A stretch of DNA of 64,000 bases from Ignavibacteriota bacterium (GTDB taxonomy: Bacteria > Bacteroidota > Ignavibacteria > Tepidaquicellales > Tepidaquicellaceae), in the NCBI GenBank assembly GCA_020437545.1, contig JAGQWH010000001.1, positions 32,966-96,965 of the forward strand, in the 5' to 3' direction. The position numbers and the translations under genes are program-made. Positions 36,481 through 45,103 of the stretch are shown here, in pieces (within the stretch, counting starts at the first letter, position 1; every line of letters begins with the position of its first letter). The notes beneath the pieces were generated by a model, which was given only the letters and a program-made list of their open reading frames with translations, had not been told where the DNA came from and did not search any database.

Positions 36481-36858
36481 AACCGCTCCGTATATTAACA
36501 CCGCCCAGCCAATAAGAAACAAAACTCCCCCGACCGGCGTCACCATTGCAAATGCCGGTACAGATGTTATTGAATAAACATACAGCGAAAATGAAAACAA
36601 TATTATTCCTGCAAAGAAAAACTTTTCGGCTTTCAGATAAACTTTATCACCGAGAAAAGCTATAGCCAGCATTACAACCGCGTGTATCATCTGATAATGA
36701 GTGCCTGTTTTATACACATCAAGTTTATCCGGATCGATGTATGGTTTAAGACTGTGAGCTCCAAACGCTCCAAGTGCAACTCCGAGGAATCCCATAACTG
36801 CGCTGATGATTATCCATTTCCCTGAACTGTTAGTCTGCAACTCCATTTCAGTTTTCAT
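36469..36858 (-). CDS. DUF423 family membrane protein
   Basis: I start at the ATG at 36858; an earlier TTG at 36870 is possible. The protein of about 129 residues has four hydrophobic helices and the DUF423 signature LGVALGAFGAHSLKPYIDPD near the N-terminus, with FFAGIILFSFSLYVYS and the closing GGVLFLIGWAVLIYGAVR. The family is widespread in bacteria and has no proven function. It overlaps the inositol monophosphatase gene by about 11 bp, so translation is coupled. Confidence 0.9.
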   Translation of the reverse strand: MKTEMELQTNSSGKWIIISAVMGFLGVALGAFGAHSLKPYIDPDKLDVYKTGTHYQMIHAVVMLAIAFLGDKVYLKAEKFFFAGIILFSFSLYVYSITSVPAFAMVTPVGGVLFLIGWAVLIYGAVRKT

Positions 36859-37618
36859 TAATAACTTCAAGCATTGCTTTCTGAATGGTCTTATTATTTA
36901 CTGCAAGTAATTCCTTCCCGTAAATCGAAAACTCATTTCCCGAAAGATCTGTGATCAGACCGCCTGCTTCTTCGAGTATCAGAGCACCTGCGGCAACATC
37001 CCATGCATTCAGATTATATTCCCAGAAAGCTTCGAATCTTCCGCAGGCAGTCCAGCACAGATCAAGCGCTGCCGAGCCGAGTCTCCTTATGGGCATATCC
37101 CGCATTATGAATTTTTTAAAAACTGCAACAGGATCCGGTTTATAACTGCTGGAATCATAAGGAAATCCTGTGACCAGAAGCGATCTTCTAAAATCCACAC
37201 AATCAGATACCGAAATTTTATCATCATTAAGATAAGAGCCATTGTCTTTTTCTGCAAAGAAGAATTCACCCGAGATAGGATTATGAACGGCTCCAAGGAT
37301 GACGACCCCGTTTTTTTCCAATGCAATAGAAACACAGGTCAGGGGAATGGCGTGAGCGTAATTTACCGTTCCGTCAATCGGATCTATGATCCATTTAAAT
37401 TCAGACTCCTGCGCCAGTGCACCGGCTTCTTCCGATAAAATATAATGTCCCGGAAAATCCTGTTTTATGATCTCAAAAATTTTCTCTTCTGATTTTTTAT
37501 CGATCTCAGTTACAAGATTCGAAACTACATCCTTGCTCGATATCTTAAAATTACATCCGAAATTTTCTTTTAATATCCTGCCTGATTCAAGCGTTGCTTT
37601 GATTAATGTATTCTTCAT
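36848..37618 (-). CDS. Inositol monophosphatase family protein (SuhB-like)
   Basis: The 256-residue protein has the metal-binding motifs SEEAG (62-66), WIIDPIDGTVNYAHAIP (77-93, D79 and D82) and WDVAAGALILEEAGG. It should hydrolyse inositol-1-phosphate or a related sugar or nucleotide monophosphate with magnesium. The substrate cannot be settled from sequence. It is 23 bp downstream of the MBL hydrolase gene and overlaps the DUF423 gene. Confidence 0.93.
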   Translation of the reverse strand: MKNTLIKATLESGRILKENFGCNFKISSKDVVSNLVTEIDKKSEEKIFEIIKQDFPGHYILSEEAGALAQESEFKWIIDPIDGTVNYAHAIPLTCVSIALEKNGVVILGAVHNPISGEFFFAEKDNGSYLNDDKISVSDCVDFRRSLLVTGFPYDSSSYKPDPVAVFKKFIMRDMPIRRLGSAALDLCWTACGRFEAFWEYNLNAWDVAAGALILEEAGGLITDLSGNEFSIYGKELLAVNNKTIQKAMLEVINEN

Positions 37619-37641
37619 TTATAAATTTTTTGTTAGCATAC

Positions 37642-38406
37642 TTACAGTTTGAATTCCATTCCGTCATATCCCAGTTCGATTCCTTTTGGTAAAGTCGAAT
37701 TAATTTTTTTATGAAGAATATCATGAGTAAGATGAGTAAAATATGTTTTCTTTGGTTTAACTTTTTTTGAAACTTCGATAGCCTGCTGAAGATTGAAATG
37801 TGTCGGATGAGGTCTGATACGTAATGCATTCAGCACCAGTATTTTCAATCCTTCAAGCTTTTTTAATTCCTTATCTGAAATGAAACTGCAGTCTGTGATA
37901 TAAGCAAAATCATTTATCCTGTATCCGAATATCTTCAGATTGCCGTGCATGCATTCTACCGGAATAATATTCACATCGCCTATCATAAATTTTTTATTTG
38001 TGATCTTATTGAAATGAACAAGCGGCACTGCGTGATGTTTGATGAGATTCTTTTCAAAGACATATCTGAACGAGATCTTCATTTCATCAACGGTAGTTTT
38101 ATTGCCATAGAGCTCGATGGTCTTCTTATGCTTCTGTGTGATCTGTCTGAGATCATCCATTCCGTTTATATGGTCAACATGATGATGTGTATATAAGACA
38201 GCATCTATGTCATCAATATTATTCATCAGCATCTGTTGTCTGAAATCTATTGAAGTGTCTATCAGTATTTTCGAACCTCCGGTCTCAATATAAGCCGAAG
38301 TTCTTAATCTTTTATCCTTTGGGTTATCTGACCGGCAGGTTTCACATTTGCAGCCAATTACAGGCACACCCTGCGATGTACCGGTGCCTAATACAATTAC
38401 TTTCAT
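37642..38406 (-). CDS. MBL-fold metal-dependent hydrolase (PhnP-like)
   Basis: The 254-residue metallo-beta-lactamase-fold protein has the start GTGTSQGVPVIGCKCETC, which is the PhnP-type structural zinc segment, and the two-metal site YTHHHVDHINGMDDLR. Later ligands can be placed in CMHGN, ITDCS and FTHLTHD. PhnP is a cyclic phosphodiesterase; members in this lineage are often annotated as generic MBL hydrolases. It leads a three-gene run with the inositol monophosphatase and DUF423. Confidence 0.9.
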   Translation of the reverse strand: MKVIVLGTGTSQGVPVIGCKCETCRSDNPKDKRLRTSAYIETGGSKILIDTSIDFRQQMLMNNIDDIDAVLYTHHHVDHINGMDDLRQITQKHKKTIELYGNKTTVDEMKISFRYVFEKNLIKHHAVPLVHFNKITNKKFMIGDVNIIPVECMHGNLKIFGYRINDFAYITDCSFISDKELKKLEGLKILVLNALRIRPHPTHFNLQQAIEVSKKVKPKKTYFTHLTHDILHKKINSTLPKGIELGYDGMEFKL

Positions 38407-38441
38407 TTATATTAATTCAGAATTAATTCAATTTGGTTTGA

Positions 38442-38759
38442 TTATAATAAAGTACCGTCAGAACTTTCACCGGTTTCTTTTTCCACAAGTTCACGAATAT
38501 TTGGTTTAAGGAAAATCCCTTCAATGCCTATCCCTGCAATGTTTTTTACCAGTATGTTGATCTTTTTATCCTGATCAAGATTTTTATTGAGAAGAAATAA
38601 TTTTTGATCTCTTAAAAGACAAAACCCTCCTTTGAATACTCCTTTTTCGATCCTGACCGAATATCCCAGTTTATCGAGAGCTTCAATGAGTTCGTCTATG
38701 AGAATATCCTTCTTACTGTCATTTACAGGTTTTACGGCTTTTTTAATGATCTTTGCCAA
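38442..38759 (-). CDS. Conserved hypothetical protein
   Basis: The 105-residue soluble protein starts with a basic stretch (MAKIIKKAVKPVNDSKK), then DILIDELIEALDKLGYSVRIEKGVFKGG in two parts (IDELIEALDKLGY and VRIEKGVFKGGFCLLRD) and a segment LNKNLDQDKKINILVKNI. I do not recognise a named family, but the pattern looks conserved and codon use fits the neighbours. It lies 44 bp from the membrane protein gene upstream. Confidence 0.6.
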   Translation of the reverse strand: MAKIIKKAVKPVNDSKKDILIDELIEALDKLGYSVRIEKGVFKGGFCLLRDQKLFLLNKNLDQDKKINILVKNIAGIGIEGIFLKPNIRELVEKETGESSDGTLL

Positions 38760-38802
38760 AGGGGATGGAGAAATAGTTAATTTGGTTAATTGTGTTAACT
38801 GG

Positions 38803-39423
38803 TCAATTTACAGTTTCATTAAACTCTTCAGTGACCAGGTCATCTTCTTCATGAAATAAATATTTATAACCATGCGTATCTTCAATCATTTTTTCTTCCT
38901 CCTCTATCTGAGCCATTGTCTTTTTCATGGGTTTGAATACCGAAAGCCAGATTATTGTATAATAACTCATCACTGCGATCCATGGTACACCTCTGAGAAA
39001 TCCTATCCTTTCGCCAAACAACTCGAGCAGCCTGTCATGATTGGCCGGTCTTTTATCAAAAAGTAAAGCAAACTTTATATCAATAAATGATGTGTAAAGC
39101 TCAACAGGTACAAATGCAAAGAACAGGATACAGCACATCAGAAACCAGGGATTTTCACGCAGATTTATCTTAACAGACCTTACAAACACGATTGCGCTTG
39201 CAAGTACAAAGATATAAGAGACCATTATCATGATCGAAGCGTCAGAGATCATTTTGAAGATCTGATTTTCTTCATCGGGAGGTATGCTTGTTCTGAAATT
39301 GAATTCATCGTAATTCAGAAGTTGATTACCAATAAAGAATCTGACATTGATCCCGCCAAGCCAGAATATGGCAAATACTATCAATATAAAAAGCGAGATC
39401 CGTGCTGTTTTATTTAAAGTCAA
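38803..39423 (-). CDS. Membrane protein of unknown function, about four helices
   Basis: The 206-residue protein has hydrophobic helices at about 9-30, 64-86, 92-115 and 146-166, with charged loops and a C-terminal soluble tail rich in Glu (QIEEEEKMIEDTHGYKYLFHEEDD). No family is recognised. It is the first gene of the minus-strand run 39.4 to 36.5 kb and diverges from mrp across a 192-bp gap. Confidence 0.6.
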   Translation of the reverse strand: MTLNKTARISLFILIVFAIFWLGGINVRFFIGNQLLNYDEFNFRTSIPPDEENQIFKMISDASIMIMVSYIFVLASAIVFVRSVKINLRENPWFLMCCILFFAFVPVELYTSFIDIKFALLFDKRPANHDRLLELFGERIGFLRGVPWIAVMSYYTIIWLSVFKPMKKTMAQIEEEEKMIEDTHGYKYLFHEEDDLVTEEFNETVN

Positions 39424-39615
39424 AGTAAGAAAAAATTTTACATAATTTAATCAATTTTAAGTTTGTTAATAATGAAAAAATTAGAGTAAGTATATTTCAT
39501 TTAAAATGAATCAAAAAGGCGGGTTGCTCCATCGAAAATATTTAATTATAATTTCATTTCACAAAACTTATATAATTGCTAATTTGAAATTCATTAAAAA
39601 ATATGACTATAAAAT

Positions 39616-40695
39616 ATGACTGAAGATAAAATAAAAGAGGTTCTTTCTAAGATCAAGGAACCTGAGCTTAACGTTGATTTCGTAAAACTTGGTTTCGTGA
39701 ATTCAATTTCACTTAACGGAAATGATCTTAAACTTACACTCGGCATTTCTGAACTTCCTGAAAATGTACGTTCGGAAACTATTGAATCCATTAAAAATGA
39801 ATTTAAAAAATCCTTTCCCGAAATAAAAAGCGTTGAAGTAGCTTTTGTTCAGGGTATCACCGAACACATAAACGAAAAGAAATCATCTGTCTTACCCGGA
39901 ATCAAAAATACCATTGCAATAGCCTCGGGTAAGGGCGGTGTGGGTAAATCCACCGTCGCTGTGAATATTGCAGTTGCCCTTGCTGAAAAAGGTTTTAAGG
40001 TGGGGCTTATCGATGCGGATATTTACGGACCGTCGATTCCTCTGATGTTTGATCTAAAAGGAAAACCCGGTATTACAAAGGTTGGAGACAAGAACAAACT
40101 CGTACCGATGGAAAAATACGGCGTGAAGGTAATGTCAATCGGATTTCTGATGGATGCTAATACAGCCGTTGTATGGCGCGGACCTATGGCTTCGAGCGCT
40201 CTTAAACAGTTCATGGCCGACGTGGTCTGGGGCGATCTGGATTTTCTGCTTTTTGACATGCCTCCCGGAACAGGCGACATACAGCTTACATTAAGTCAGA
40301 CCATTCCTCTTACCGGAGCTGTCATAGTTTCCACTCCGCAGGAGATATCAATTGCAGATGCAAAAAAAGGTTACATTATGTTTGAAAAAGTCAATGTGCC
40401 TACTTTAGGTATTATTGAAAATATGAGCTATTATATTAATCCCGACGGTAGCAAAGAATTTATCTTCGGAAAAGACGGCGGTAGAAAAATGGCGGAAGAG
40501 TTCAAAGTAAACCTGCTTGGAGAAATACCGATCAATACCAGGATCAGAGCCGGCGGAGACGAAGGAAAGCCTTCCGTACTTACTGATAAGGATTCTGAAG
40601 AAATTTTCGGAAAAATAGCTTCGGATATCATAAAAGAGATTAACAAAAAAAATACGGAAAGAGTAAATACACCCGATGTAGTAATAGAAATATAA
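39616..40695 (+). CDS. Mrp/NBP35 family ATPase (iron-sulfur carrier type), cysteine-free
   Basis: The 359-residue protein has an N-terminal DUF59 (MIP18) domain of about 85 residues and a P-loop ATPase with the deviant Walker A SGKGGVGKSTVAVNIA, DADIYGPSIP, and DMPPGTGDIQLTL. Mrp/ApbC proteins carry and transfer [4Fe-4S] clusters through a CxxC motif after ENMSY. Here that place reads NMSYYINPDGSKEFIFG and the whole protein has no cysteine. A NifU-type scaffold lies two genes downstream. The fold is certain; the cluster-carrying role is not. Confidence 0.9.
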   Translation: MTEDKIKEVLSKIKEPELNVDFVKLGFVNSISLNGNDLKLTLGISELPENVRSETIESIKNEFKKSFPEIKSVEVAFVQGITEHINEKKSSVLPGIKNTIAIASGKGGVGKSTVAVNIAVALAEKGFKVGLIDADIYGPSIPLMFDLKGKPGITKVGDKNKLVPMEKYGVKVMSIGFLMDANTAVVWRGPMASSALKQFMADVVWGDLDFLLFDMPPGTGDIQLTLSQTIPLTGAVIVSTPQEISIADAKKGYIMFEKVNVPTLGIIENMSYYINPDGSKEFIFGKDGGRKMAEEFKVNLLGEIPINTRIRAGGDEGKPSVLTDKDSEEIFGKIASDIIKEINKKNTERVNTPDVVIEI

Positions 40696-40731
40696 GTTAA
40701 TGATTAAGTTAAATTTAAATAAATTTTTATC

Positions 40732-41154
40732 ATGAAAAAGCAAATTTATATCCTCTTTGTATTGATATTATTGGCTGGATGCGGATCCACAGGCGGATCG
40801 GATTCACCTGCAAATTCCATAAAAGATTTTGATAAAGCATTACAGGAGCAGAATCCGGGAAAAGCCTGGAATTATCTTTCCTCCGGATCGCAGAAAATGT
40901 ACGATGATATAGCCAAAACAAGGAATCAGAGCGGGAAGGAATATTTTGAAAAGAGTTTTTCTAGTTCGGGCACAGTAGGAATGATGGGATCGGAATTTGA
41001 AGTAGTAGAAGAAAAGAAAGAAGGAGACAAAGCAACAGTCATAATCAAATTAAAGGATAACAGTAATTCTGAATTATATTCAATAAAGGAAGACGGAACC
41101 TGGAAACTCGACTATGCAAGATATATGGAAGAGAATATGAAAAAGGTTGAATAA
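40732..41154 (+). CDS. NTF2-like lipoprotein (DUF4878-like)
   Basis: The 140-residue protein has a lipoprotein signal (MKKQIYILFVLILLAGCGS, lipidated C17) and a compact alpha/beta domain of NTF2-like pattern: SIKDFDKALQEQNPGKAWNYLS then FEVVEEKKEGDKATVIIKLKDN, and WKLDYARYMEEN. Such proteins are found in DUF4878 and related small envelope families of unknown role. It follows mrp by 36 bp. Confidence 0.72.
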   Translation: MKKQIYILFVLILLAGCGSTGGSDSPANSIKDFDKALQEQNPGKAWNYLSSGSQKMYDDIAKTRNQSGKEYFEKSFSSSGTVGMMGSEFEVVEEKKEGDKATVIIKLKDNSNSELYSIKEDGTWKLDYARYMEENMKKVE

Positions 41155-41194
41155 ATTTTTATAGAGAAAATTGAGTTAAAGACTGAAAAAATTT

Positions 41195-41449
41195 ATGCAT
41201 CGGATGATGAGTGAGTTAAATATTGAAAATGTAGAAAAAGTACTTGAAAAGATCAGACCGTATCTTGAGCTTGACAATGGAGGTGTGGAACTGGTAAATA
41301 TAAAAAAAGAAGACGGTATTGTTGAAGTTTGTCTGACTGGTGCCTGTAAAGACTGTCCTTTAAGAATGATGACCCTGAGAGCCGGTATTGAAAGAGCTCT
41401 TATGCATGAGATACCTGAAGTAAAAAGAATTGAGTCTGTGGTGCTTTAA
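41195..41449 (+). CDS. NifU C-terminal domain iron-sulfur scaffold
   Basis: The 84-residue protein is a stand-alone NifU/Nfu domain with the pattern ENVEKVLEKIRPYLELDNGGVELV and the CxxC cluster site GACKDCPLRMMTLRAGIE. It can hold or transfer a [4Fe-4S] cluster between two subunits. The start may be at 41195 or at one of the next two ATGs. It sits in the same direction as the cysteine-free Mrp gene. Confidence 0.9.
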   Translation: MHRMMSELNIENVEKVLEKIRPYLELDNGGVELVNIKKEDGIVEVCLTGACKDCPLRMMTLRAGIERALMHEIPEVKRIESVVL

Positions 41450-41456
41450 AATCTGA

Positions 41457-42128
41457 TTAAGACAGAAGATTTTCTATCTTTCCAAGATCCTTGAACTTAC
41501 ATCCGCCTACATCATAACCCCGCACGACTTCATTATTTTCTTTGATCGCTTTAAAATAAATATCCAGTATGTCCTGATATTTCAGCTCCAGACCAAGTTT
41601 GAAGAACCGTCCGGAAATTATATGCACACCGTTAAACGCAAACTGATTGATTGAATGATCAATTTTTTTTGCTCTGCCGATAAGTTTCATATCGTCATCA
41701 AAATCAAGATATCGTTTTGAGATCCTGTTCTGAACAGCTATCGTTGCAAGGGGATTTACGGACTGATGATAAATTATCATTCTTTCAAAATCCATGTTGG
41801 TTTCCACATCCACATTTATCACAAGAAAAAAATCCTCATCCCTGAAAAACTGTTCGGCATTAAGAATCCCGCCGCCGGTGCCAAGTATTTCTTCTTCGAT
41901 AATGACATAACCATCAACACCAAATTTATTGTGAGTAAAATATTCTGTCAGTTTATGCGAATGATGATGAGCATTTACGACTATTTCATCCACTCCGAGT
42001 TTTTTCAGTAATTCTATCTGATAACTTATCATTGGTTTATTTCTGTACCGGACGAGAGCCTTGGGCAGAGTCTTTGTATAATGTTTTAATCTTGTACCGA
42101 AACCGGCTGAGAGTATCATAGCTTTCAT
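41457..42128 (-). CDS. Sugar-1-phosphate nucleotidyltransferase family protein
   Basis: The 223-residue protein has the NTP_transferase start MKAMILSAGFGTRLKHYTKT with the KALV-type lysine, then NAHHHSHKLTEYF and FFLVINVDVETNMDFERM. It most resembles MurNAc-1-phosphate uridylyltransferase (MurU)-type short enzymes, but the sugar is not certain. It makes nucleotide-sugars for wall or surface glycan. It is convergent with the NifU gene, 8 bp apart. Confidence 0.85.
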   Translation of the reverse strand: MKAMILSAGFGTRLKHYTKTLPKALVRYRNKPMISYQIELLKKLGVDEIVVNAHHHSHKLTEYFTHNKFGVDGYVIIEEEILGTGGGILNAEQFFRDEDFFLVINVDVETNMDFERMIIYHQSVNPLATIAVQNRISKRYLDFDDDMKLIGRAKKIDHSINQFAFNGVHIISGRFFKLGLELKYQDILDIYFKAIKENNEVVRGYDVGGCKFKDLGKIENLLS

Positions 42129-42377
42129 AGGTTCGTAATATTAAAAAAAAATCTTATAATTAAAATACATTCAGTTAATCATTTTAATTTAAGTTTTAAG
42201 ACATATGGCAAAATAAAATTATCTTAAAATACATATCCGGAAGAGATTTATCCGATTACATGATTTTAAGAGGCTCATTAATTCATATTACAAAAATATA
42301 CTTAAGCAATTAGATTTATATTTATTCATTTAATAAATATTTTACTCAGCAATTTTTAACCTTCAGACGATGATAAA

Positions 42378-44036
42378 ATGAGTTCCAATAATTATATTAA
42401 ACGGTTCCGGGATTATCTTAAAAGAAAAGATACTTTAAAATATAAGTATTACAAATTCACGCAGAAGCATTCAAAAGTTACAGATGATTCGCCGGTAATA
42501 ATAGTCTGGGAAATGGGAGGATTCGGTGACATTATGAAGAAGAATGCCATGATCGCCGGAGCGCTGAACATCAGAGGTTATAAGACTCATTTCATAATCT
42601 GTGACGGTACACCCGAAGCCTGCATTCAAAGAGGTCTTGAGAAAAAGGAAGAGCTGAGCGAATGGAAGGATAAATGCCCTAAATGTTTTTCAATCATGAA
42701 ATATGTAGCCGGACTGTATAATGTCGATTATTCGGTTGCAGGTGATTACATATCAGAAGAAAAGAAAAAAGAATTTCTTGATCTGTCACAATCAATCGAA
42801 TTAGATGAAATTTTTCATTATAAATATCTGGGCGTTGATGTTGGTATGCTAGCCTGGAGCTCGGTGATCAGATACATGAAAGGATTTATTATTGAGAAAA
42901 AAGATCTTAAAAAAGAGGATGAGATCATTTTCAGAAAATATTTTTATGCAGGACTTGTCAATACTTATATAGCTGAAGAGGTCATAAACAAATTCAAGCC
43001 GGTGAGCATCTACGGTTCGCACGGAGTCTATGTGGATTTTTCCCCGCCGATACTTTTAGCATATCTTAAAGGCATCAAAGCCATCATCTGGTCAAGCGGC
43101 TTCAGGGATTTTCTGCATTATTTTACCGTACCTAAGAAGCCGAACAAGCTGGAATTCCGCGGTATCACCGAACCCGAATGGCAGAAAAGAAAAAATACTC
43201 CGCTTACGGAGGAAGAAAATAAGACACTGGATCTTTATATTCATCACAGATTCAACAAAGGCAATAAAAGAGATTTTCTTAATGTGACTCTTCCCGAAGA
43301 TCCCGAAGATCTGAGAAAAAAACTTGGTTTTGATAATGGTAAGAAAGTTGCATGTCTATTCTGTCATGTGAGCTGGGATCTTTCATTTGATCTTTCGACC
43401 ATGGTCTTTGATAATGCCAATCAGTGGCTTAGTGAATCACTGGAAACGATATTTAAAATTACGGATGTGAACTGGATCGTAAGAGTTCATCCCGGTGAAA
43501 AAGTCTCAGGCAGTCTTTATACCAATGATGATTTTATTAAAGAACATTACAAGGAGATTCCGGGTCATGTGAAAATATTATGGTCTGATTCTGAAATCAA
43601 TTCGCTTGGTTTGTATAAACTTATAGATGTAGGTATAACGTTATTTGGTACAATGGGAGCCGAACTTCCGGTTCTCGGAAAGCCCGTCGTATCAGGCGGC
43701 GAGGCTCATTTCTCGGGAAAAGGATTTACTATAGATGCCAAGACTAAAGAAGAGTATTTTGATCTGATGAAGAATGCAGCTTCGATCGAAAGACCTGATC
43801 CGGAGCAGATCGCTCTTGCCAGACAGTATGCTTATTCATATTTCATACAGCGTCAGATCCCGATCAATATTGTAAATAAGACGGAAGGTCATTTTGGTAA
43901 TATTGATGTGAACAAACTGAATGATCTCCTGCCGGGAAACAACATAATACTGGACGAGATATGTAACAGCATCATTAACGGTAAAGACGTTATACTTGAT
44001 GATAAGATGGTAAAAGAAGTAGAGATCGGTAAATAA
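42378..44036 (+). CDS. Polysaccharide biosynthesis-type protein, GT-B-like (capsule family)
   Basis: The 552-residue soluble protein has a GT-B-like layout: an N-terminal segment VIIVWEMGGFGDIMKKNAMIAG, which resembles the activation loop of capsule-type glycosyltransferases, and a C-terminal half with VACLFCHVSWD, NWIVRVHPGEK, and TLFGTMGAELPVLGKPVVSGGEAHFSGKGF in parts (LFGTMGAELPVLGKPVV and HFSGKGF). The latter is typical of KpsS/capsule-polysaccharide glycosyltransferases. The acceptor is unknown. It is followed by a GT2 gene on the same strand. A cysteine pair in the N-terminal part (KCPKC, in KDKCPKCFS) is notable. Confidence 0.65.
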   Translation: MSSNNYIKRFRDYLKRKDTLKYKYYKFTQKHSKVTDDSPVIIVWEMGGFGDIMKKNAMIAGALNIRGYKTHFIICDGTPEACIQRGLEKKEELSEWKDKCPKCFSIMKYVAGLYNVDYSVAGDYISEEKKKEFLDLSQSIELDEIFHYKYLGVDVGMLAWSSVIRYMKGFIIEKKDLKKEDEIIFRKYFYAGLVNTYIAEEVINKFKPVSIYGSHGVYVDFSPPILLAYLKGIKAIIWSSGFRDFLHYFTVPKKPNKLEFRGITEPEWQKRKNTPLTEEENKTLDLYIHHRFNKGNKRDFLNVTLPEDPEDLRKKLGFDNGKKVACLFCHVSWDLSFDLSTMVFDNANQWLSESLETIFKITDVNWIVRVHPGEKVSGSLYTNDDFIKEHYKEIPGHVKILWSDSEINSLGLYKLIDVGITLFGTMGAELPVLGKPVVSGGEAHFSGKGFTIDAKTKEEYFDLMKNAASIERPDPEQIALARQYAYSYFIQRQIPINIVNKTEGHFGNIDVNKLNDLLPGNNIILDEICNSIINGKDVILDDKMVKEVEIGK

Positions 44037-44119
44037 TGTATAAAATTTATCATGTTTAAATCTGATTATATTTTCATTAAATTGCATTTTAAAAATTATA
44101 TTAGAAGAAGTTCCTTATA

Positions 44120-45103
44120 ATGAATAAAGGTTTGAGAACAATCTCAATAATAATTCCCACCTTCAACAGAGCGAAAATTCTTGATATTACACTCGAAAGT
44201 TGCATTAATCAAACATATCCAAAGGATTTGTTTGAGATTATTGTTGTAGATAACAACTCAAGTGATAATACGAAGCAGATAGTTGAAAAGTGGAATTCAA
44301 AATCAGAGGTTCCCGTAAAATATTTATTTGAAAAAAAACAGGGTGCTCACATAGCAAGGAATACTGCTGCAAAATTATCTGAAAGCGAAGTCCTGTATTT
44401 TACTGATGATGATATGATAGCTGATAAAGATCTGCTTATGAATATCGTTAAACCGTTTGATCTTGATTACAATGTTGCGATTGTCGGCGGAAAGGTTTTG
44501 CCGAAGTGGGAATTTGATCCACCCGAATGGCTTTTAAAATATTTTAAAAACGGATCTCTGAGTCTTATAGAAAAATCTGAAAAACTTATCATAGCAGCTT
44601 ATGATATGGGAATTTACAGTTGTCATCAGGCTATTCTTAAGAAAATTCTCTTTGAATGCGGCGGATTCAATCCTGATATTGTAAAAGAGAAACTAATCGG
44701 CAACGGTGAGACCGGTCTTAATATTAAGGTTCTGAATGCAGGATATAATTTTGCCTATATCGATTCTGCAGTGACCCATCATATCATCCCGCGCTCAAGA
44801 ATGACGCAGAAATATATGAATTACAGGTTTGCCAATCAGGGTAACTGTGACAGCTTTACGATCTTCAGAAAGAATGAGAATTCAAAAAAAGTTCTTATGA
44901 AGCTTATCATGTTTTCTCATATACCTTCAATGTTTAAATTTTACTTCAATTCCCTAAGGGAAAAATATACAGGCAAAGATGTCTGGAGACTCAACAGAGC
45001 TTATTTTCATTATTTTATTTACAGGATCAAATGCGATCTCAAATTAGTCACAAATGATGACTGGAGAAAATATGTCGTGAAGTATGATTATACAGATGAA
45101 TAG
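44120..45103 (+). CDS. Family 2 glycosyltransferase
   Basis: The 327-residue protein has the GT-A fold marks: SIIIPTFNRAKILDITLESC, IIVVDNNSSDNT, and the DXD-type YFTDDDMIADKDL near residue 95. A carboxyl part HQAILKKILFECGGFNPD and NGETGLNIKVLNAGYNFAYI also fit. It adds a sugar to a glycan, likely surface polysaccharide together with the preceding gene. The last 16 bp overlap the convergent MFS gene. Confidence 0.9.
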   Translation: MNKGLRTISIIIPTFNRAKILDITLESCINQTYPKDLFEIIVVDNNSSDNTKQIVEKWNSKSEVPVKYLFEKKQGAHIARNTAAKLSESEVLYFTDDDMIADKDLLMNIVKPFDLDYNVAIVGGKVLPKWEFDPPEWLLKYFKNGSLSLIEKSEKLIIAAYDMGIYSCHQAILKKILFECGGFNPDIVKEKLIGNGETGLNIKVLNAGYNFAYIDSAVTHHIIPRSRMTQKYMNYRFANQGNCDSFTIFRKNENSKKVLMKLIMFSHIPSMFKFYFNSLREKYTGKDVWRLNRAYFHYFIYRIKCDLKLVTNDDWRKYVVKYDYTDE

